From Edaphocola flava (lineage in GTDB: Bacteria; Bacteroidota; Bacteroidia; Chitinophagales; Chitinophagaceae), in contig NZ_SAIQ01000001.1 in assembly GCF_004118155.1 (NCBI RefSeq), positions 496,001-560,000 on the forward strand: a DNA stretch of 64,000 bases, in the 5' to 3' direction. Every line of letters begins with the position of its first letter. The stretch's first letter is position 1. The translations under genes were made by a program, and so were the position numbers. Of this stretch, positions 16,201 to 24,868 are shown piece after piece. The notes under the pieces are model-generated. The model had not been told where the DNA came from. It made no database searches and was given only the letters and a program-made list of their open reading frames with translations.

Positions 16201-17367
16201 ATGGCTCAGAAAAGGTTAGCAATACTTGGCTCAACAGGCTCTATAGGTACACAGGCATTGGCTATCGTCGATGCTCATCCGCAATTATTTTCGGTAGAGA
16301 TACTGAGTGCCCATTCCAATGCAGCGCTGCTGATCGAACAGGCCGGTAAGTACCAGCCCAATGCAGTAGTGGTTACGGATGCGAAGGCATACGAAACGGT
16401 AAAGCAGGCTTTATCCGGATCGAATGTAAAAGTATTTGAGGGACATAATGCCCTGAACGAGGTGGTACAATGGGATACCGTAGATTTTGTACTCGGTGCT
16501 ATTGTTGGCTATGCGGGCCTCCACTCTACCCTCTCTGCCATTGAAGCGGGCAAAACCATTGGTCTGGCCAATAAGGAAACCCTTGTGGTAGCGGGCGAAC
16601 TGGTGATGCAGAAAGCAGCTGAGAAAAGGGTACCGATTATTCCGGTTGACAGTGAGCATTCTGCTATATTCCAGTGTCTTGCAGGCGAACGTATGGATAC
16701 GATCGAAAAGATCATTCTTACGGCCAGCGGCGGACCTTTCCTGGGCAAGAAACCTAACTTCCTGGTTAATGTTAAGAAAGCGCATGCATTGCAACATCCT
16801 AACTGGTCTATGGGTGCTAAAATCTCGATTGACTCTGCTACGCTGATGAATAAAGGCCTGGAGATGATAGAAGCGAAATGGCTTTTCGGATTGCAGAATG
16901 AGCAGATCGAAGTGGTGATACACCCGCAATCTATCGTTCACTCCCTGGTACAGTTTACCGACGGCTCTATCAAAGCACAGATGGGCCTGCCGGATATGAA
17001 ACTGCCTATACAATACGCGATGGCATTCCCGCATCGTATCCAGAACGACTTCCCGAGGTTTCAGTTCAAGAACTATGGTACACTGAACTTTGAAGATCCC
17101 GATATCAAAACTTTCCGCAATCTGCAACTGGCTACACAGGCAATGTACAAAAGCGGCAATATGCCTTGCGTAATGAATGCCGCCAATGAAGTAGTAGTAA
17201 ACGCATTTATCAACAATAAAGTAGGCTTCCTGGAAATGAGCGATATTATCGAGCAGACCATGGAACAGCTTCCGTTTATCGAAAAACCGAATATGGAAGA
17301 ACTGATAGCCTCTGATACGGAAGCCCGTGCTTACGCAGAGCAGTTATTACATAACAATGATTACTAA
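16201..17367 (+). CDS. dxr: 1-deoxy-D-xylulose 5-phosphate reductoisomerase
   Basis: 388 aa cytosolic NADPH enzyme converting DXP to MEP, the committed step of non-mevalonate isoprenoid synthesis. It carries the NADPH loop LGSTGSIGTQAL, PVDSEHSAIFQC with the metal-binding Asp and Glu, TASGGPF, WSMGAKISIDSATLMNKGLE and VIHPQSIVHSLV. Full family length. It is followed 27 bp later by rseP, a dxr-rseP pairing seen in many bacteria. Confidence 0.97.
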   Translation: MAQKRLAILGSTGSIGTQALAIVDAHPQLFSVEILSAHSNAALLIEQAGKYQPNAVVVTDAKAYETVKQALSGSNVKVFEGHNALNEVVQWDTVDFVLGAIVGYAGLHSTLSAIEAGKTIGLANKETLVVAGELVMQKAAEKRVPIIPVDSEHSAIFQCLAGERMDTIEKIILTASGGPFLGKKPNFLVNVKKAHALQHPNWSMGAKISIDSATLMNKGLEMIEAKWLFGLQNEQIEVVIHPQSIVHSLVQFTDGSIKAQMGLPDMKLPIQYAMAFPHRIQNDFPRFQFKNYGTLNFEDPDIKTFRNLQLATQAMYKSGNMPCVMNAANEVVVNAFINNKVGFLEMSDIIEQTMEQLPFIEKPNMEELIASDTEARAYAEQLLHNNDY

Positions 17368-17394
17368 AAACCTATTAATACATCAGAATTTCTC

Positions 17395-18765
17395 ATGAGT
17401 GGACTTTGGGTGCAGATTGCACAATTTTTCGTAGCACTTTCCTTGCTGATCGTTTTACACGAGGGAGGGCACTTTTTCTTTGCACGCCTGTTCAAAACAA
17501 GGGTAGAAAAGTTCTATCTTTTCTTTGACTTTCTCTTCCCTTTCAGCAATATCCTGCCTTTCTCTTTATGGAAAAAGAAAAAAGGTGATACAGAATATGG
17601 TATCGGCTGGTTCCCCTTAGGTGGTTATGTAAAGATCGCTGGTATGGTGGACGAGAGCATGGATAAAGAGCAACTGGCCAAGCCACCGGAGCCGTGGGAA
17701 TTCCGCAGCAAGAAGCCCTGGCAGCGCCTGCTGATTATGCTGGGCGGGATTATCATTAATATCCTTACTGCATTTGTAATTTATGCTATGATCCTCTTTG
17801 TATGGGGAGAAAAGAAATTACCGATGGCTGAGCTGAAATCGGGTATCGAAGTGGCTGATAGTCTTGGTTATAAGCTGGGCTTTAAAGACGGCGACCAGGT
17901 AAAAAAGGTGAACGGTGAAACACTGGTTTACTATAACGATCTGATGCCGAAAATGCTCTATGCACAAAATGTTACCGTGACTCGCAACGGCAAAGACACC
18001 ACATTTACCCTGCCGGTTAACTTTGTAGAGCAACTGGTAGACAATAAGAATAAGACATTATTTACCGTACCATTCCCTGCTGTAATAAGAGGGGTGACCA
18101 AAGATAAACCTGCTGCACAAGCCGGTATCATGGCCAAAGATGTGATCGTGGCAGTAAACGGCCAACCTGCATCAACTTTAATGCAATTCAAAAATGCATT
18201 ATTGCTGCACAAAGGTACTACCATACCTGTATCGGTATCCCGCAATGGTACACTGACTACAGTAAACACTGCAGTATTAGAAGACGGTACTATCGGTATT
18301 GAATTAAAACTGCCTGAAAATAATGATGAGCTGGCTGAAATGGCTAAGGTCAATATGGAAGTAAAAAAATACACTTTCTTCCAGGCAATACCTGCTGGTA
18401 TGACTATGGCCAAAGATAAAATTGGTCAGTACTTAGGCCAGTTTAAACTGATATTTAATCCTAAAACCGGTGCCTATAAAGGTGTGGGTGGTTTCGATTC
18501 CATGCGTAAGATCTTCCCTGAAGAGTGGCACTGGCAGTCGTTCTGGAATATCACAGCCTTTATCTCCCTGGCATTGGCGGTGATGAACCTGTTGCCTATC
18601 CCGGGATTAGATGGTGGCTATGTAATGTTTACCTTATGGGAAATGATTACGGGTCGCAAACCGAATGAGAAGTTTATGGAGATCGTCACGACCATAGGCC
18701 TGGTGCTCCTGCTGATCCTTATGGTAGCGGTCAACGCCAATGACATTCTGAAATACTTTAAATAA
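17395..18765 (+). CDS. rseP: site-2 zinc metalloprotease RseP
   Basis: 456 aa M50 intramembrane protease. The zinc motif HEGGH (H22, E23, H26) sits in the first membrane helix, and the third ligand motif LPIPGLDGGY is in a C-terminal helix. Two PDZ-type regions lie between (~150-215 and ~225-300, the second with DKPAAQAGIMAKDVIVAVNG). RseP cleaves trimmed anti-sigma factors and remnant signal peptides. The start ATG follows dxr closely. The gene ends in a hairpin at 18772-18804. Confidence 0.95.
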   Translation: MSGLWVQIAQFFVALSLLIVLHEGGHFFFARLFKTRVEKFYLFFDFLFPFSNILPFSLWKKKKGDTEYGIGWFPLGGYVKIAGMVDESMDKEQLAKPPEPWEFRSKKPWQRLLIMLGGIIINILTAFVIYAMILFVWGEKKLPMAELKSGIEVADSLGYKLGFKDGDQVKKVNGETLVYYNDLMPKMLYAQNVTVTRNGKDTTFTLPVNFVEQLVDNKNKTLFTVPFPAVIRGVTKDKPAAQAGIMAKDVIVAVNGQPASTLMQFKNALLLHKGTTIPVSVSRNGTLTTVNTAVLEDGTIGIELKLPENNDELAEMAKVNMEVKKYTFFQAIPAGMTMAKDKIGQYLGQFKLIFNPKTGAYKGVGGFDSMRKIFPEEWHWQSFWNITAFISLALAVMNLLPIPGLDGGYVMFTLWEMITGRKPNEKFMEIVTTIGLVLLLILMVAVNANDILKYFK

Positions 18766-18771
18766 TACATG

Positions 18772-18804
18772 ATAAAGGGCTGCTGCAGAAGCGGCCCTTT
18801 TCTT
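18772..18804 (+). terminator. terminator after rseP
   Basis: AAAGGGC arm plus complement with a GU-containing extension, followed by TTTTCTTTT. It lies inside a frame extension upstream of ccmB, supporting the later GTG start of that gene. Confidence 0.75.
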
Positions 18805-18814
18805 TTGAATTACC

Positions 18815-18822
18815 TATTTTTG
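18815..18822 (+). promoter_or_regulatory. -7 box (TATTTTTG) for ccmB
   Basis: TAnnTTTG match between the rseP terminator and the ccmB GTG, 24 bp before the start. Confidence 0.65.
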
Positions 18823-18846
18823 CAATCCAGGAAAAACAGATCGCAC

Positions 18847-19497
18847 GTGAATACCGTATTAACTCTTATCAAGAAAGACATCCTGCTGGAATGGCGTCAG
18901 AAACATACATTCTTCAGTGTATTGCTGTATGTCAGCTGTACGGTGTTTGTGATCTATATGATGGCGGCACAACCCGAGACTAAAATCTGGAATGCTTTAT
19001 TCTGGATTGCACAGCTGTTCATCACGGTAAATACGGTAGCTAAAAGCTTCCTGCAAGAGAATGCAGCCCGTAACCGTTACTACTTTACCATTGTGCCCCC
19101 GGTACAATACCTGCTGGCAAAAATGATCTATAGTGTAGTGCTTATGCTGATCATCTCTCTGCTTACCCTGGGCTTATTTTCCTTATTGCTGGGCTACCCC
19201 CTGCTGCGTCCCGGAATGTTCATATCCGTCGTATGTCTGGGTGCAAGTTGTATGGCAGTACTCTTTACCTTCTTGTCTGCTATCGCTGCACAGGCCAGGC
19301 AGAATGCGGCACTGATGGCTATTATGGGCTTCCCTATTGCTATTGTGATGCTGATGATGCTGAGCAAGCTGTCGAATGCAGCGTTGTCGAATGTACTTCA
19401 GGAGGGCTGGATGATGCTATTAGCAGTCATGCTGGGCATGAACTTCCTTATTCTGGGGATCGGGGTGATCCTGTTTCCTTTCCTCTGGAAAGAATAA
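18847..19497 (+). CDS. ccmB: heme exporter subunit CcmB
   Basis: 216 aa from GTG 18847; the frame is open to 18769, but that extension contains the rseP terminator and the ccmB promoter. Six hydrophobic segments. The N-terminal LIKKDILLEWRQKHTF and the FLQENAARNRYYFTIVPP segment match CcmB, the membrane subunit that works with the CcmA ATPase and CcmC in cytochrome c maturation. Neither ccmA nor ccmC is adjacent: the gene has its own promoter and terminator. Confidence 0.88.
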   Translation: MNTVLTLIKKDILLEWRQKHTFFSVLLYVSCTVFVIYMMAAQPETKIWNALFWIAQLFITVNTVAKSFLQENAARNRYYFTIVPPVQYLLAKMIYSVVLMLIISLLTLGLFSLLLGYPLLRPGMFISVVCLGASCMAVLFTFLSAIAAQARQNAALMAIMGFPIAIVMLMMLSKLSNAALSNVLQEGWMMLLAVMLGMNFLILGIGVILFPFLWKE

Positions 19498-19520
19498 TAA
19501 GTACAAAAATCTATTACATA

Positions 19521-19554
19521 AAAAAGAGTGCTGTATCATAACAGCACTCTTTTT
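19521..19554. terminator. bidirectional terminator
   Basis: AAAAAGAGTGCTGT arm with perfect complement, A-run and T-run on the two sides, between converging ccmB and the beta-barrel gene. Confidence 0.9.
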
Positions 19555-19574
19555 GTATCTGGTTTTGCTTCAAA

Positions 19575-20339
19575 TTAGAATGCGAAACCTAATCTGATAC
19601 CAGTAACGATACCAGGCGTAAATGTAGCTGATTTACCAGCAGATTTGTTAGTAACTGTAGTAGTTACGTTGTTGAATGTTTGCGTCAATTCAGTTTCGCC
19701 CATTGTAGTAGAAGTGTAACCTAAACCAGCTTCAACACCCAGGTATACATTCTTAGCAATGTAGTAATCAGCACCAACCATAGCACGTACACCCCATACA
19801 GTGTTGTTCATGCTTTTAGAATCGAAAGAGTAACCAGTCGTGTAAGTACCGCCCTGAGTAGCATTTTCGCCGTTAGCGTGTGCACTCATGTTACCAATGA
19901 TGAAATCAGCAGCTACATAAGGAGACAGTCTTCTTGTACCCATGAAGTGTTTTTCAGCACCGATGTTGAACAATACAGTTGTGTTACTCTCTTTTACGAA
20001 ACCTTCTTCGCTACCAGTACCGTAAGCATTAGTTCTTTCGAACTCGTTAGTGATGTTAGCACCCAGTCTTACAGCCCAGTCGTTAGTAACGAAATAACGA
20101 AAACGCAGCATACCAGCATTGTTGTTCAGGCTTAAACCTGTATTACCTAAACCACCTGTTAAACCTAACTCAGCAGTTACATTGCCAGCGTGTGGTTTCA
20201 GGAAGTCATGCTCAGCATTTTCGCCGCCCATGTTTCTGAAGCGTTTTCCATCACGACCAGAGTAAATACCTCTTTCTTCTTGTGCGTTAGCAGCCAGTGC
20301 AAATACAGACAGACCAACAATTGTCATTAATTTTTTCAT
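19575..20339 (-). CDS. outer membrane beta-barrel protein
   Basis: 254 aa. The N-terminal signal peptide (MKKLMTIVGLSVFALAANA) is followed by alternating hydrophobic/polar strands: NVTAELGLTGGLG, WAVRLGANIT, LGVEAGLGYTS. It ends in GIRLGFAF, the typical C-terminal beta-signal with terminal Phe. The pattern fits the OmpA-like/porin-family 8-stranded barrels common in Bacteroidota. Function is unknown. Upstream on the minus strand is a weak TAATTTG box. Confidence 0.85.
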   Translation of the reverse strand: MKKLMTIVGLSVFALAANAQEERGIYSGRDGKRFRNMGGENAEHDFLKPHAGNVTAELGLTGGLGNTGLSLNNNAGMLRFRYFVTNDWAVRLGANITNEFERTNAYGTGSEEGFVKESNTTVLFNIGAEKHFMGTRRLSPYVAADFIIGNMSAHANGENATQGGTYTTGYSFDSKSMNNTVWGVRAMVGADYYIAKNVYLGVEAGLGYTSTTMGETELTQTFNNVTTTVTNKSAGKSATFTPGIVTGIRLGFAF

Positions 20340-20635
20340 AAAACAAAGTGATTATTTGATTGTAAAAAGTGGCGCAAATTACTCATTAATTTCAATATTT
20401 TGACATTTTTCGACAATTTGTCGAACTAATATATTGTTAAAGTCTGACCATCACAAAACATTGCTACCCTTTAATTTAGGGGAAAAATCCCCTTTTTTTA
20501 CAATTAAATAGCAGTGAATTATATGAATAGAAGAAAAAACATTTAGCTTTACATTAACGTATTCAACTACACAACTTTAACACAATCAACTATATATAAA
20601 ACATTTCTATTCACTCCTCAAAATTACTGTACTAC
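20340..20635. other. AT-rich intergenic region between divergent surface-protein genes
   Basis: 296 bp holding the promoters of both flanking genes. Only imperfect boxes are seen (TAATTTG on minus near 20380, TAGCTTTA on plus near 20547). No ORF or strong hairpin. Confidence 0.4.
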
Positions 20636-21835
20636 ATGAAACAATTTTACTCCGGATGGTGTAAGGCGATTGCCGTCTGTACATTCATCTTTGGTTGTCA
20701 TACCCTGACCGCCCAGAATAACCTCGGTATAGGTACTGCCAGTCCCAGCGCCAGTGCAAAACTGGATGTAAGCAGTACCACACAAGGCTTGCTTATGCCC
20801 AGAATGACACAGGGCGAGCGTGATGCCATCAGTAGCCCTGCTACTGGTCTTATGATCTTCCAGACCAACAATACTCCTGGCTTCTATTACTACACGGGCT
20901 CTGCCTGGCAGGCGGTAAGCTCATCTGGCAGCAGCAGCTCTGGTGCTGATATCTATGGCAATGGTGCAGCAGGTGCGCTTAATGTAACGGTAGGTAACAC
21001 TGTTGACTGGTCTGCATCACCTCCTTCAGATCTGAATTTTCAATTTTCCAGTATTACGATTGCCGGTACCCTGATTGTACCCAGCGGCACCAAAATACGC
21101 TGCAGCGGCAACGTTTCTATTACCGGAACCATTACGGTATTACCTGCAGGCAATACAAACTTTGCCACTGTTGGTGACAAAGGTATTGCACATACAATAG
21201 CTGTATTCAGCACTAATACCTATGTACCACAGGCAGTACGTACTGCATCTATTCCCAGCCTGATCAATATCCCTGTATACGGCGGCGGTAGCGGTGCCGG
21301 TGCCAGTAGTGGTACCAGTACTGGTGGTGGCGGTGGCGGATCCTTTGCGATCTATGCCAAAGGAACCTTAACCGTAAGTGTCGGTGCAGTAGTTGCGGCT
21401 AATGGAGCCAATGCCGTACTTGCTGATGCGGCCGCCAATAATGCCGGTGCCGGTGGTGGTGGTGGCGGACTGATTGTATTAATGTCCAAAGGCGCTATGA
21501 GTATAGCCGGAACAGTAAGAGCCAACGGAGGTAACGGAAGTGATGCTGCTACTGTATCGGGTAGTTACCGTGCCGGCGGCGGCGGAGGAGGTGGTGGTGT
21601 CATTATCATGGCAACTTCTGCTACGCCTAGTATAACCGGAACCTTACAGGTAAACGGCGGAGCTATCGGAGCTAATACTACTACTGGTACCTCTGCTGGC
21701 AGCTTCGGAGGTGCCGGTGGAGCATCTGGTGGTAATGGCGGTGTAGGTGGTGTTGCCAATACAAATGCCGCATCGGCCGGATCTTCAGGAATCGTCAAAA
21801 CTATTGTTTCTGCCAACCCGGAAAATCTATATTAA
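20636..21835 (+). CDS. secreted glycine-rich protein with N-terminal GIGT-SP module
   Basis: 399 aa. Signal peptide to about residue 27 (ending LTAQ). Residues ~28-100 form a module read as NNLGIGTASP, AKLDVSSTTQGLLMPRM, ISSPATGLMIFQT and FYYYTGSAWQ, which is shared with the next two genes. The rest has glycine-rich runs (GGGSGAGASSG, GAGGGGGGL, AGGGGGGGGVIIMA) alternating with beta-strand-like hydrophobic stretches, suggesting a repetitive beta or polyglycine surface protein. No T9SS tail is present, so its route across the outer membrane is unclear. It leads a run of four co-oriented secreted-protein genes. Confidence 0.75.
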   Translation: MKQFYSGWCKAIAVCTFIFGCHTLTAQNNLGIGTASPSASAKLDVSSTTQGLLMPRMTQGERDAISSPATGLMIFQTNNTPGFYYYTGSAWQAVSSSGSSSSGADIYGNGAAGALNVTVGNTVDWSASPPSDLNFQFSSITIAGTLIVPSGTKIRCSGNVSITGTITVLPAGNTNFATVGDKGIAHTIAVFSTNTYVPQAVRTASIPSLINIPVYGGGSGAGASSGTSTGGGGGGSFAIYAKGTLTVSVGAVVAANGANAVLADAAANNAGAGGGGGGLIVLMSKGAMSIAGTVRANGGNGSDAATVSGSYRAGGGGGGGGVIIMATSATPSITGTLQVNGGAIGANTTTGTSAGSFGGAGGASGGNGGVGGVANTNAASAGSSGIVKTIVSANPENLY

Positions 21836-21882
21836 TCCAGGATTATAATCAATTCTTCTCACTAATTAAACATAAAAACAAA

Positions 21883-22527
21883 ATGACAAAAACATCTACG
21901 CTCATCAAACAGATGATCTGCACCCTGGTATTAATGCTGAGCGCATGGACCATTCAGGCACAAAACAATGTGGGTATCGGTACTACCAGCCCAGCCAGCA
22001 GTGCTAAACTGGAAGTAAACAGTACCACACAAGGTATGCTGATTCCACGCATGACTTCTGCGCAAAGAATCACTATCAGCAGTCCGGCAACCGGCCTGAT
22101 GGTGTACCAGACCGACGGTGCCGCAGGATTTTATTTCTACAACGGTGGTGGCTGGGTTTCTCTGAGTAGCTATACCTTACCATCACAATCTGGCAATTCC
22201 GGAAAGGTACTTAAAACCGATGGTTCTAATGCTACCTGGCAGGATGCTGTAACTACAGAAGCAGTGCGATTTTACATTTGTGTAGCAGGTATTTTTCCAA
22301 CTTATGACGACCTGGCTTATGAATCTCATTCTATGGGTGAAATCATTATGCATGGCGGCAGCTTTAACAGCACCGGAAGCTGGTTGCCTTGTAACGGACA
22401 GATCCTGAGCATTGCACAGAATCAAGCACTGTTTGCTATCCTGGGCACAACATATGGTGGTAACGGACAAACTACTTTTGCCCTGCCTAATCTGAATAAC
22501 CCATCTAAGATCCCTACTGGTCGATAA
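21883..22527 (+). CDS. secreted tail-collar domain protein, copy 1
   Basis: 214 aa. Signal peptide (MICTLVLMLSAWTIQAQ, ends about residue 27), then the module NNVGIGTTSP, AKLEVNSTTQGMLIPRM, SSPATGLMVYQT, FYFYNGGGW shared with 20636 and 22721. Residues ~145-214 match the phage tail-collar (microcystin-dependent protein) domain: MGEIIMHGGSFNSTGSWLPCNGQ, then LFAILGTTYGGNGQTTFALPNL. The protein stops at NPSKIPTGR, where phage homologues normally continue through the rest of the collar. There are no phage genes around it. It is probably a surface protein of unknown role. Confidence 0.8.
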   Translation: MTKTSTLIKQMICTLVLMLSAWTIQAQNNVGIGTTSPASSAKLEVNSTTQGMLIPRMTSAQRITISSPATGLMVYQTDGAAGFYFYNGGGWVSLSSYTLPSQSGNSGKVLKTDGSNATWQDAVTTEAVRFYICVAGIFPTYDDLAYESHSMGEIIMHGGSFNSTGSWLPCNGQILSIAQNQALFAILGTTYGGNGQTTFALPNLNNPSKIPTGR

Positions 22528-22545
22528 CCTTATACAAAAGAACCT

Positions 22546-22665
22546 ATGAATTTCAAATCTAAACAAACACTGGACCTTGGTATTGTCGGTGCGGATATGC
22601 CCATACAATTACAGCCTTTGCAGGTTAGGTTTTACAGGCATCATCAAAGCAACTGTTTCGTCTGA
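22546..22665 (+). pseudogene. decayed 5' fragment of the T9SS gene at 23383
   Basis: A 39-codon frame beginning MNFKSKQTLDLGIVGADM lines up with the start of the 23383 protein (MNSKSIKTLGLGLTGVCM), including the distance from the preceding stop codon. The match continues (LQVRFY against AQVFY), then ends in TGA. It is a relic of the tandem duplication, in which the collar gene plus the start of its neighbour was copied. The residual short peptide is probably not functional. Confidence 0.8.
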
Positions 22666-22692
22666 TTCAGTGCTTGTCCATCTTCATCAGGT

Positions 22693-23475
22693 CTTTTTCA
22701 CTAATTAAACTTAAAACAAAATGAACAAAACAAATACGCTCATCAAGCAGATAATCTGCACACTGGTATTTATGCTGAGCGCATGGACCATCCAGGCACA
22801 AGATAACGTTGGTATCGGTACCACAAGTCCGTCAAGCAGTGCGAAGCTGGAAGTAAACAGTACCACACAAGGTATGCTGATTCCACGCATGACTGCTGCA
22901 CAAAGAGTCGCTATCAGCAGTCCGGCAACCGGATTGATGGTATATCAGACCGATGGTACTGCAGGCTTTTATTTCTACAACGGTGGTAGCTGGGTTTCTC
23001 TGAGTACTTATACACTGCCTTCTCAACCAGGTAATGCCGGCAAAGTGCTGAAAACAGATGGCGCCAATGCAAGCTGGCAGAATGCTGTAGCTACTGAGGG
23101 TGTTAAATTCTACATTTGTGTACAAGGTATTTTCCCAAGCTATGATCACCTGGGCGGAGAATATCATTCCATAGGTCAAATTATCATGCATGGCGGCAAC
23201 TTTAACAGCACCGGTAGTTGGTTACCTTGTAACGGACAGATCATGAGCATTGCACAGAATACAGCACTGTTCTCTGTCCTGGGTACCACTTATGGTGGTA
23301 ACGGACAAACTACTTTTGCCCTGCCCAATCTGAATAACCCATCTAAAATCCCTACCGGTCGATAATCTTAAAAAAAGAAATTATGAACTCCAAATCTATA
23401 AAAACATTGGGCCTTGGCCTTACGGGTGTATGTATGGCACTTACTGCATCGGCTCAGGTGTTCTATAACAACGGT
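22693..23475 (+). repeat. right copy of 838-bp tandem duplication
   Basis: Contains the leader TTCACTAATTAAAC, the second tail-collar gene and the intact 5' end of the T9SS gene. See the left copy at 21855. The right edge is approximate because similarity fades gradually. Confidence 0.8.
22721..23365 (+). CDS. secreted tail-collar domain protein, copy 2
   Basis: 214 aa, close paralogue of 21883: same length, same signal peptide type (FMLSAWTIQAQ), same N-terminal module and same truncated collar domain ending NPSKIPTGR. Differences cluster in the middle (~120-160, for example PSYDHLGGEYHSIGQ against PTYDDLAYESHSMGE), while the collar core LGTTYGGNGQTTFALPNL is unchanged. That suggests the core is kept by selection. 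It lies 17 bp before the T9SS gene and is probably co-transcribed with it. Confidence 0.8.
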   Translation: MNKTNTLIKQIICTLVFMLSAWTIQAQDNVGIGTTSPSSSAKLEVNSTTQGMLIPRMTAAQRVAISSPATGLMVYQTDGTAGFYFYNGGSWVSLSTYTLPSQPGNAGKVLKTDGANASWQNAVATEGVKFYICVQGIFPSYDHLGGEYHSIGQIIMHGGNFNSTGSWLPCNGQIMSIAQNTALFSVLGTTYGGNGQTTFALPNLNNPSKIPTGR

Positions 23476-24804
23476 GCAGAAATATTCGTCAACACCGGCG
23501 GTGCTATGCAGGTAAATGGTGATATGACCAATGCCTCCGGCAGTACCTTTACCAACAATGGTACGGTTACCGTAACCGGCATCCTGACCAATAACCAGAC
23601 GATGGTTGCACCAACTACAGGTACACTTACCTTTAATGGTACCGGTGCACAAACCGTAAACGGAAGTGCACCCTACCTGGCCAAAGATGTGGTGATCAAT
23701 AACCCTGCAGGGGTAACCCTGAATACACCATTGGTAGTATCGGGTAATATGACCTTTACCTCCGGTGATATCGTTGCTGCCAGTACAACTACGCCAGTAA
23801 CCTTTACCAGTACAGGAACGTACTCGGGTGCCTCTAACAGCAGCCACGTAAATGGCTATGTGGTTAAAGAAGGTACGGGTACCTTCAGCTATCCGGTAGG
23901 AAATGGTACAAATCTGCAAAAAGTAGATTTAAATCTTTCTGCCAACGGAACGGGTATGCGTGTTAAATACAACACGGGCAGCGCCGGTGGTAATAACTAC
24001 ACTACTACAGGAACAGATGCCACTCCCCTGGCGGTTTACAATACTGGTGAATACTGGGATATGACTCCGCTGACTACCGCAACCGGTGCAGTAACTATTT
24101 ACTGGGATAATGTAAATAATATTACCATCACCAGCACTTCAAGCCTGCGTGTAGCACATAAAAGTGGTGCAAACTGGCTGAATGAAGGTGGCCTGAATAT
24201 TACGGGTAATACTACTGCAGGTAGTGTTACGAGTAACCCTGTAAGCACCTGGAGTCCGTTTACTTTAGGCGCGACTTCTATTACTGCCCTGCCGGTACAC
24301 TTACTGGATTTCACCGCAAAAGCAACGGATAAAGGTAGCCTGCTGGAATGGAATACTGTTTCTGAAGAGGAACAAACCCGCTATACTGTTGAACGCAGTG
24401 CTGATGCAAAAACATACAGCAGCATCGGAACGGTACAAGGTCTGGGAGAAAGCAAGAACAGCTATTCTTTCCTGGATGAACAACCGTTAAGCCCGGTTAA
24501 CTATTATCGTCTGCGCATTACAGAACCTGGTGCTGATGCAACATACAGCCCGGTACGCCTGGTTCGTAATGAAGGAAAAGGCAGCTTAACTGTTAGCCCC
24601 GTTCCTGCACATGACTACATTATGCTGACGAACAGCAATACAGCACTCAATGGCAAAGCTGCCTGGATCAGTGACCTGCAAGGTAGATCTGTATTGAACT
24701 TTACAATAGCAGAGCAGGTACGTCTGTCTACAGATCACCTGGCTGCAGGTATGTACATTGTACATCTTCCTGATGGTCAGAATCTGAAGATTATTAAAGA
24801 TTAG
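23383..24804 (+). CDS. secreted protein with T9SS type A sorting domain
   Basis: 473 aa. Signal peptide to about residue 24 (ALTASAQ). Residues ~25-150 are short Thr/Asn/Gly-rich beta-solenoid-like strands (NNGTVTVTGILTNNQT, LTFNGTGAQTVNG). A middle region (~150-300) is followed by an FN3-like stretch (LLEWNTVSEEEQTRYTVERS, YYRLRI) and the T9SS tail: SPVPAHDYIML, ISDLQGR, GMYIVHL, ending KIIKD. Surface or secreted protein of unknown ligand. It is the last gene of the cluster, closed by a hairpin. Its 5' end was duplicated as the fragment at 22546. Confidence 0.87.
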   Translation: MNSKSIKTLGLGLTGVCMALTASAQVFYNNGAEIFVNTGGAMQVNGDMTNASGSTFTNNGTVTVTGILTNNQTMVAPTTGTLTFNGTGAQTVNGSAPYLAKDVVINNPAGVTLNTPLVVSGNMTFTSGDIVAASTTTPVTFTSTGTYSGASNSSHVNGYVVKEGTGTFSYPVGNGTNLQKVDLNLSANGTGMRVKYNTGSAGGNNYTTTGTDATPLAVYNTGEYWDMTPLTTATGAVTIYWDNVNNITITSTSSLRVAHKSGANWLNEGGLNITGNTTAGSVTSNPVSTWSPFTLGATSITALPVHLLDFTAKATDKGSLLEWNTVSEEEQTRYTVERSADAKTYSSIGTVQGLGESKNSYSFLDEQPLSPVNYYRLRITEPGADATYSPVRLVRNEGKGSLTVSPVPAHDYIMLTNSNTALNGKAAWISDLQGRSVLNFTIAEQVRLSTDHLAAGMYIVHLPDGQNLKIIKD

Positions 24805-24825
24805 TCCACTAAAATTCAAAACAAA

Positions 24826-24853
24826 AAAGGCCATGCATCATTGCATGGCCTTT
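24826..24853. terminator. bidirectional terminator
   Basis: 12-bp arms (AAAGGCCATGCA) around a TCAT loop, A-run before and T-rich after, between converging T9SS and RND genes. Confidence 0.85.
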
Positions 24854-24868
24854 ACTTTTATAATCAGA

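Larger units (their letters stand above)
21855..22665 (+). repeat. left copy of 838-bp tandem duplication
   Basis: The upstream TCACTAATTAAAC leader, the whole 214-codon gene and the start of the downstream gene recur 838 bp to the right (22693 to about 23475). The two tail-collar reading frames are equal in length with no net indel. Confidence 0.85.

Noticed and set aside
16411-17127. 238-aa open frame on the minus strand
   Set aside because: Antisense to dxr, whose catalytic motifs are complete.
21883-23365. prophage or tail-fibre locus
   Set aside because: Tail-collar domains occur in many secreted proteins. There are no structural, integrase or lysis genes near, and both proteins carry signal peptides.
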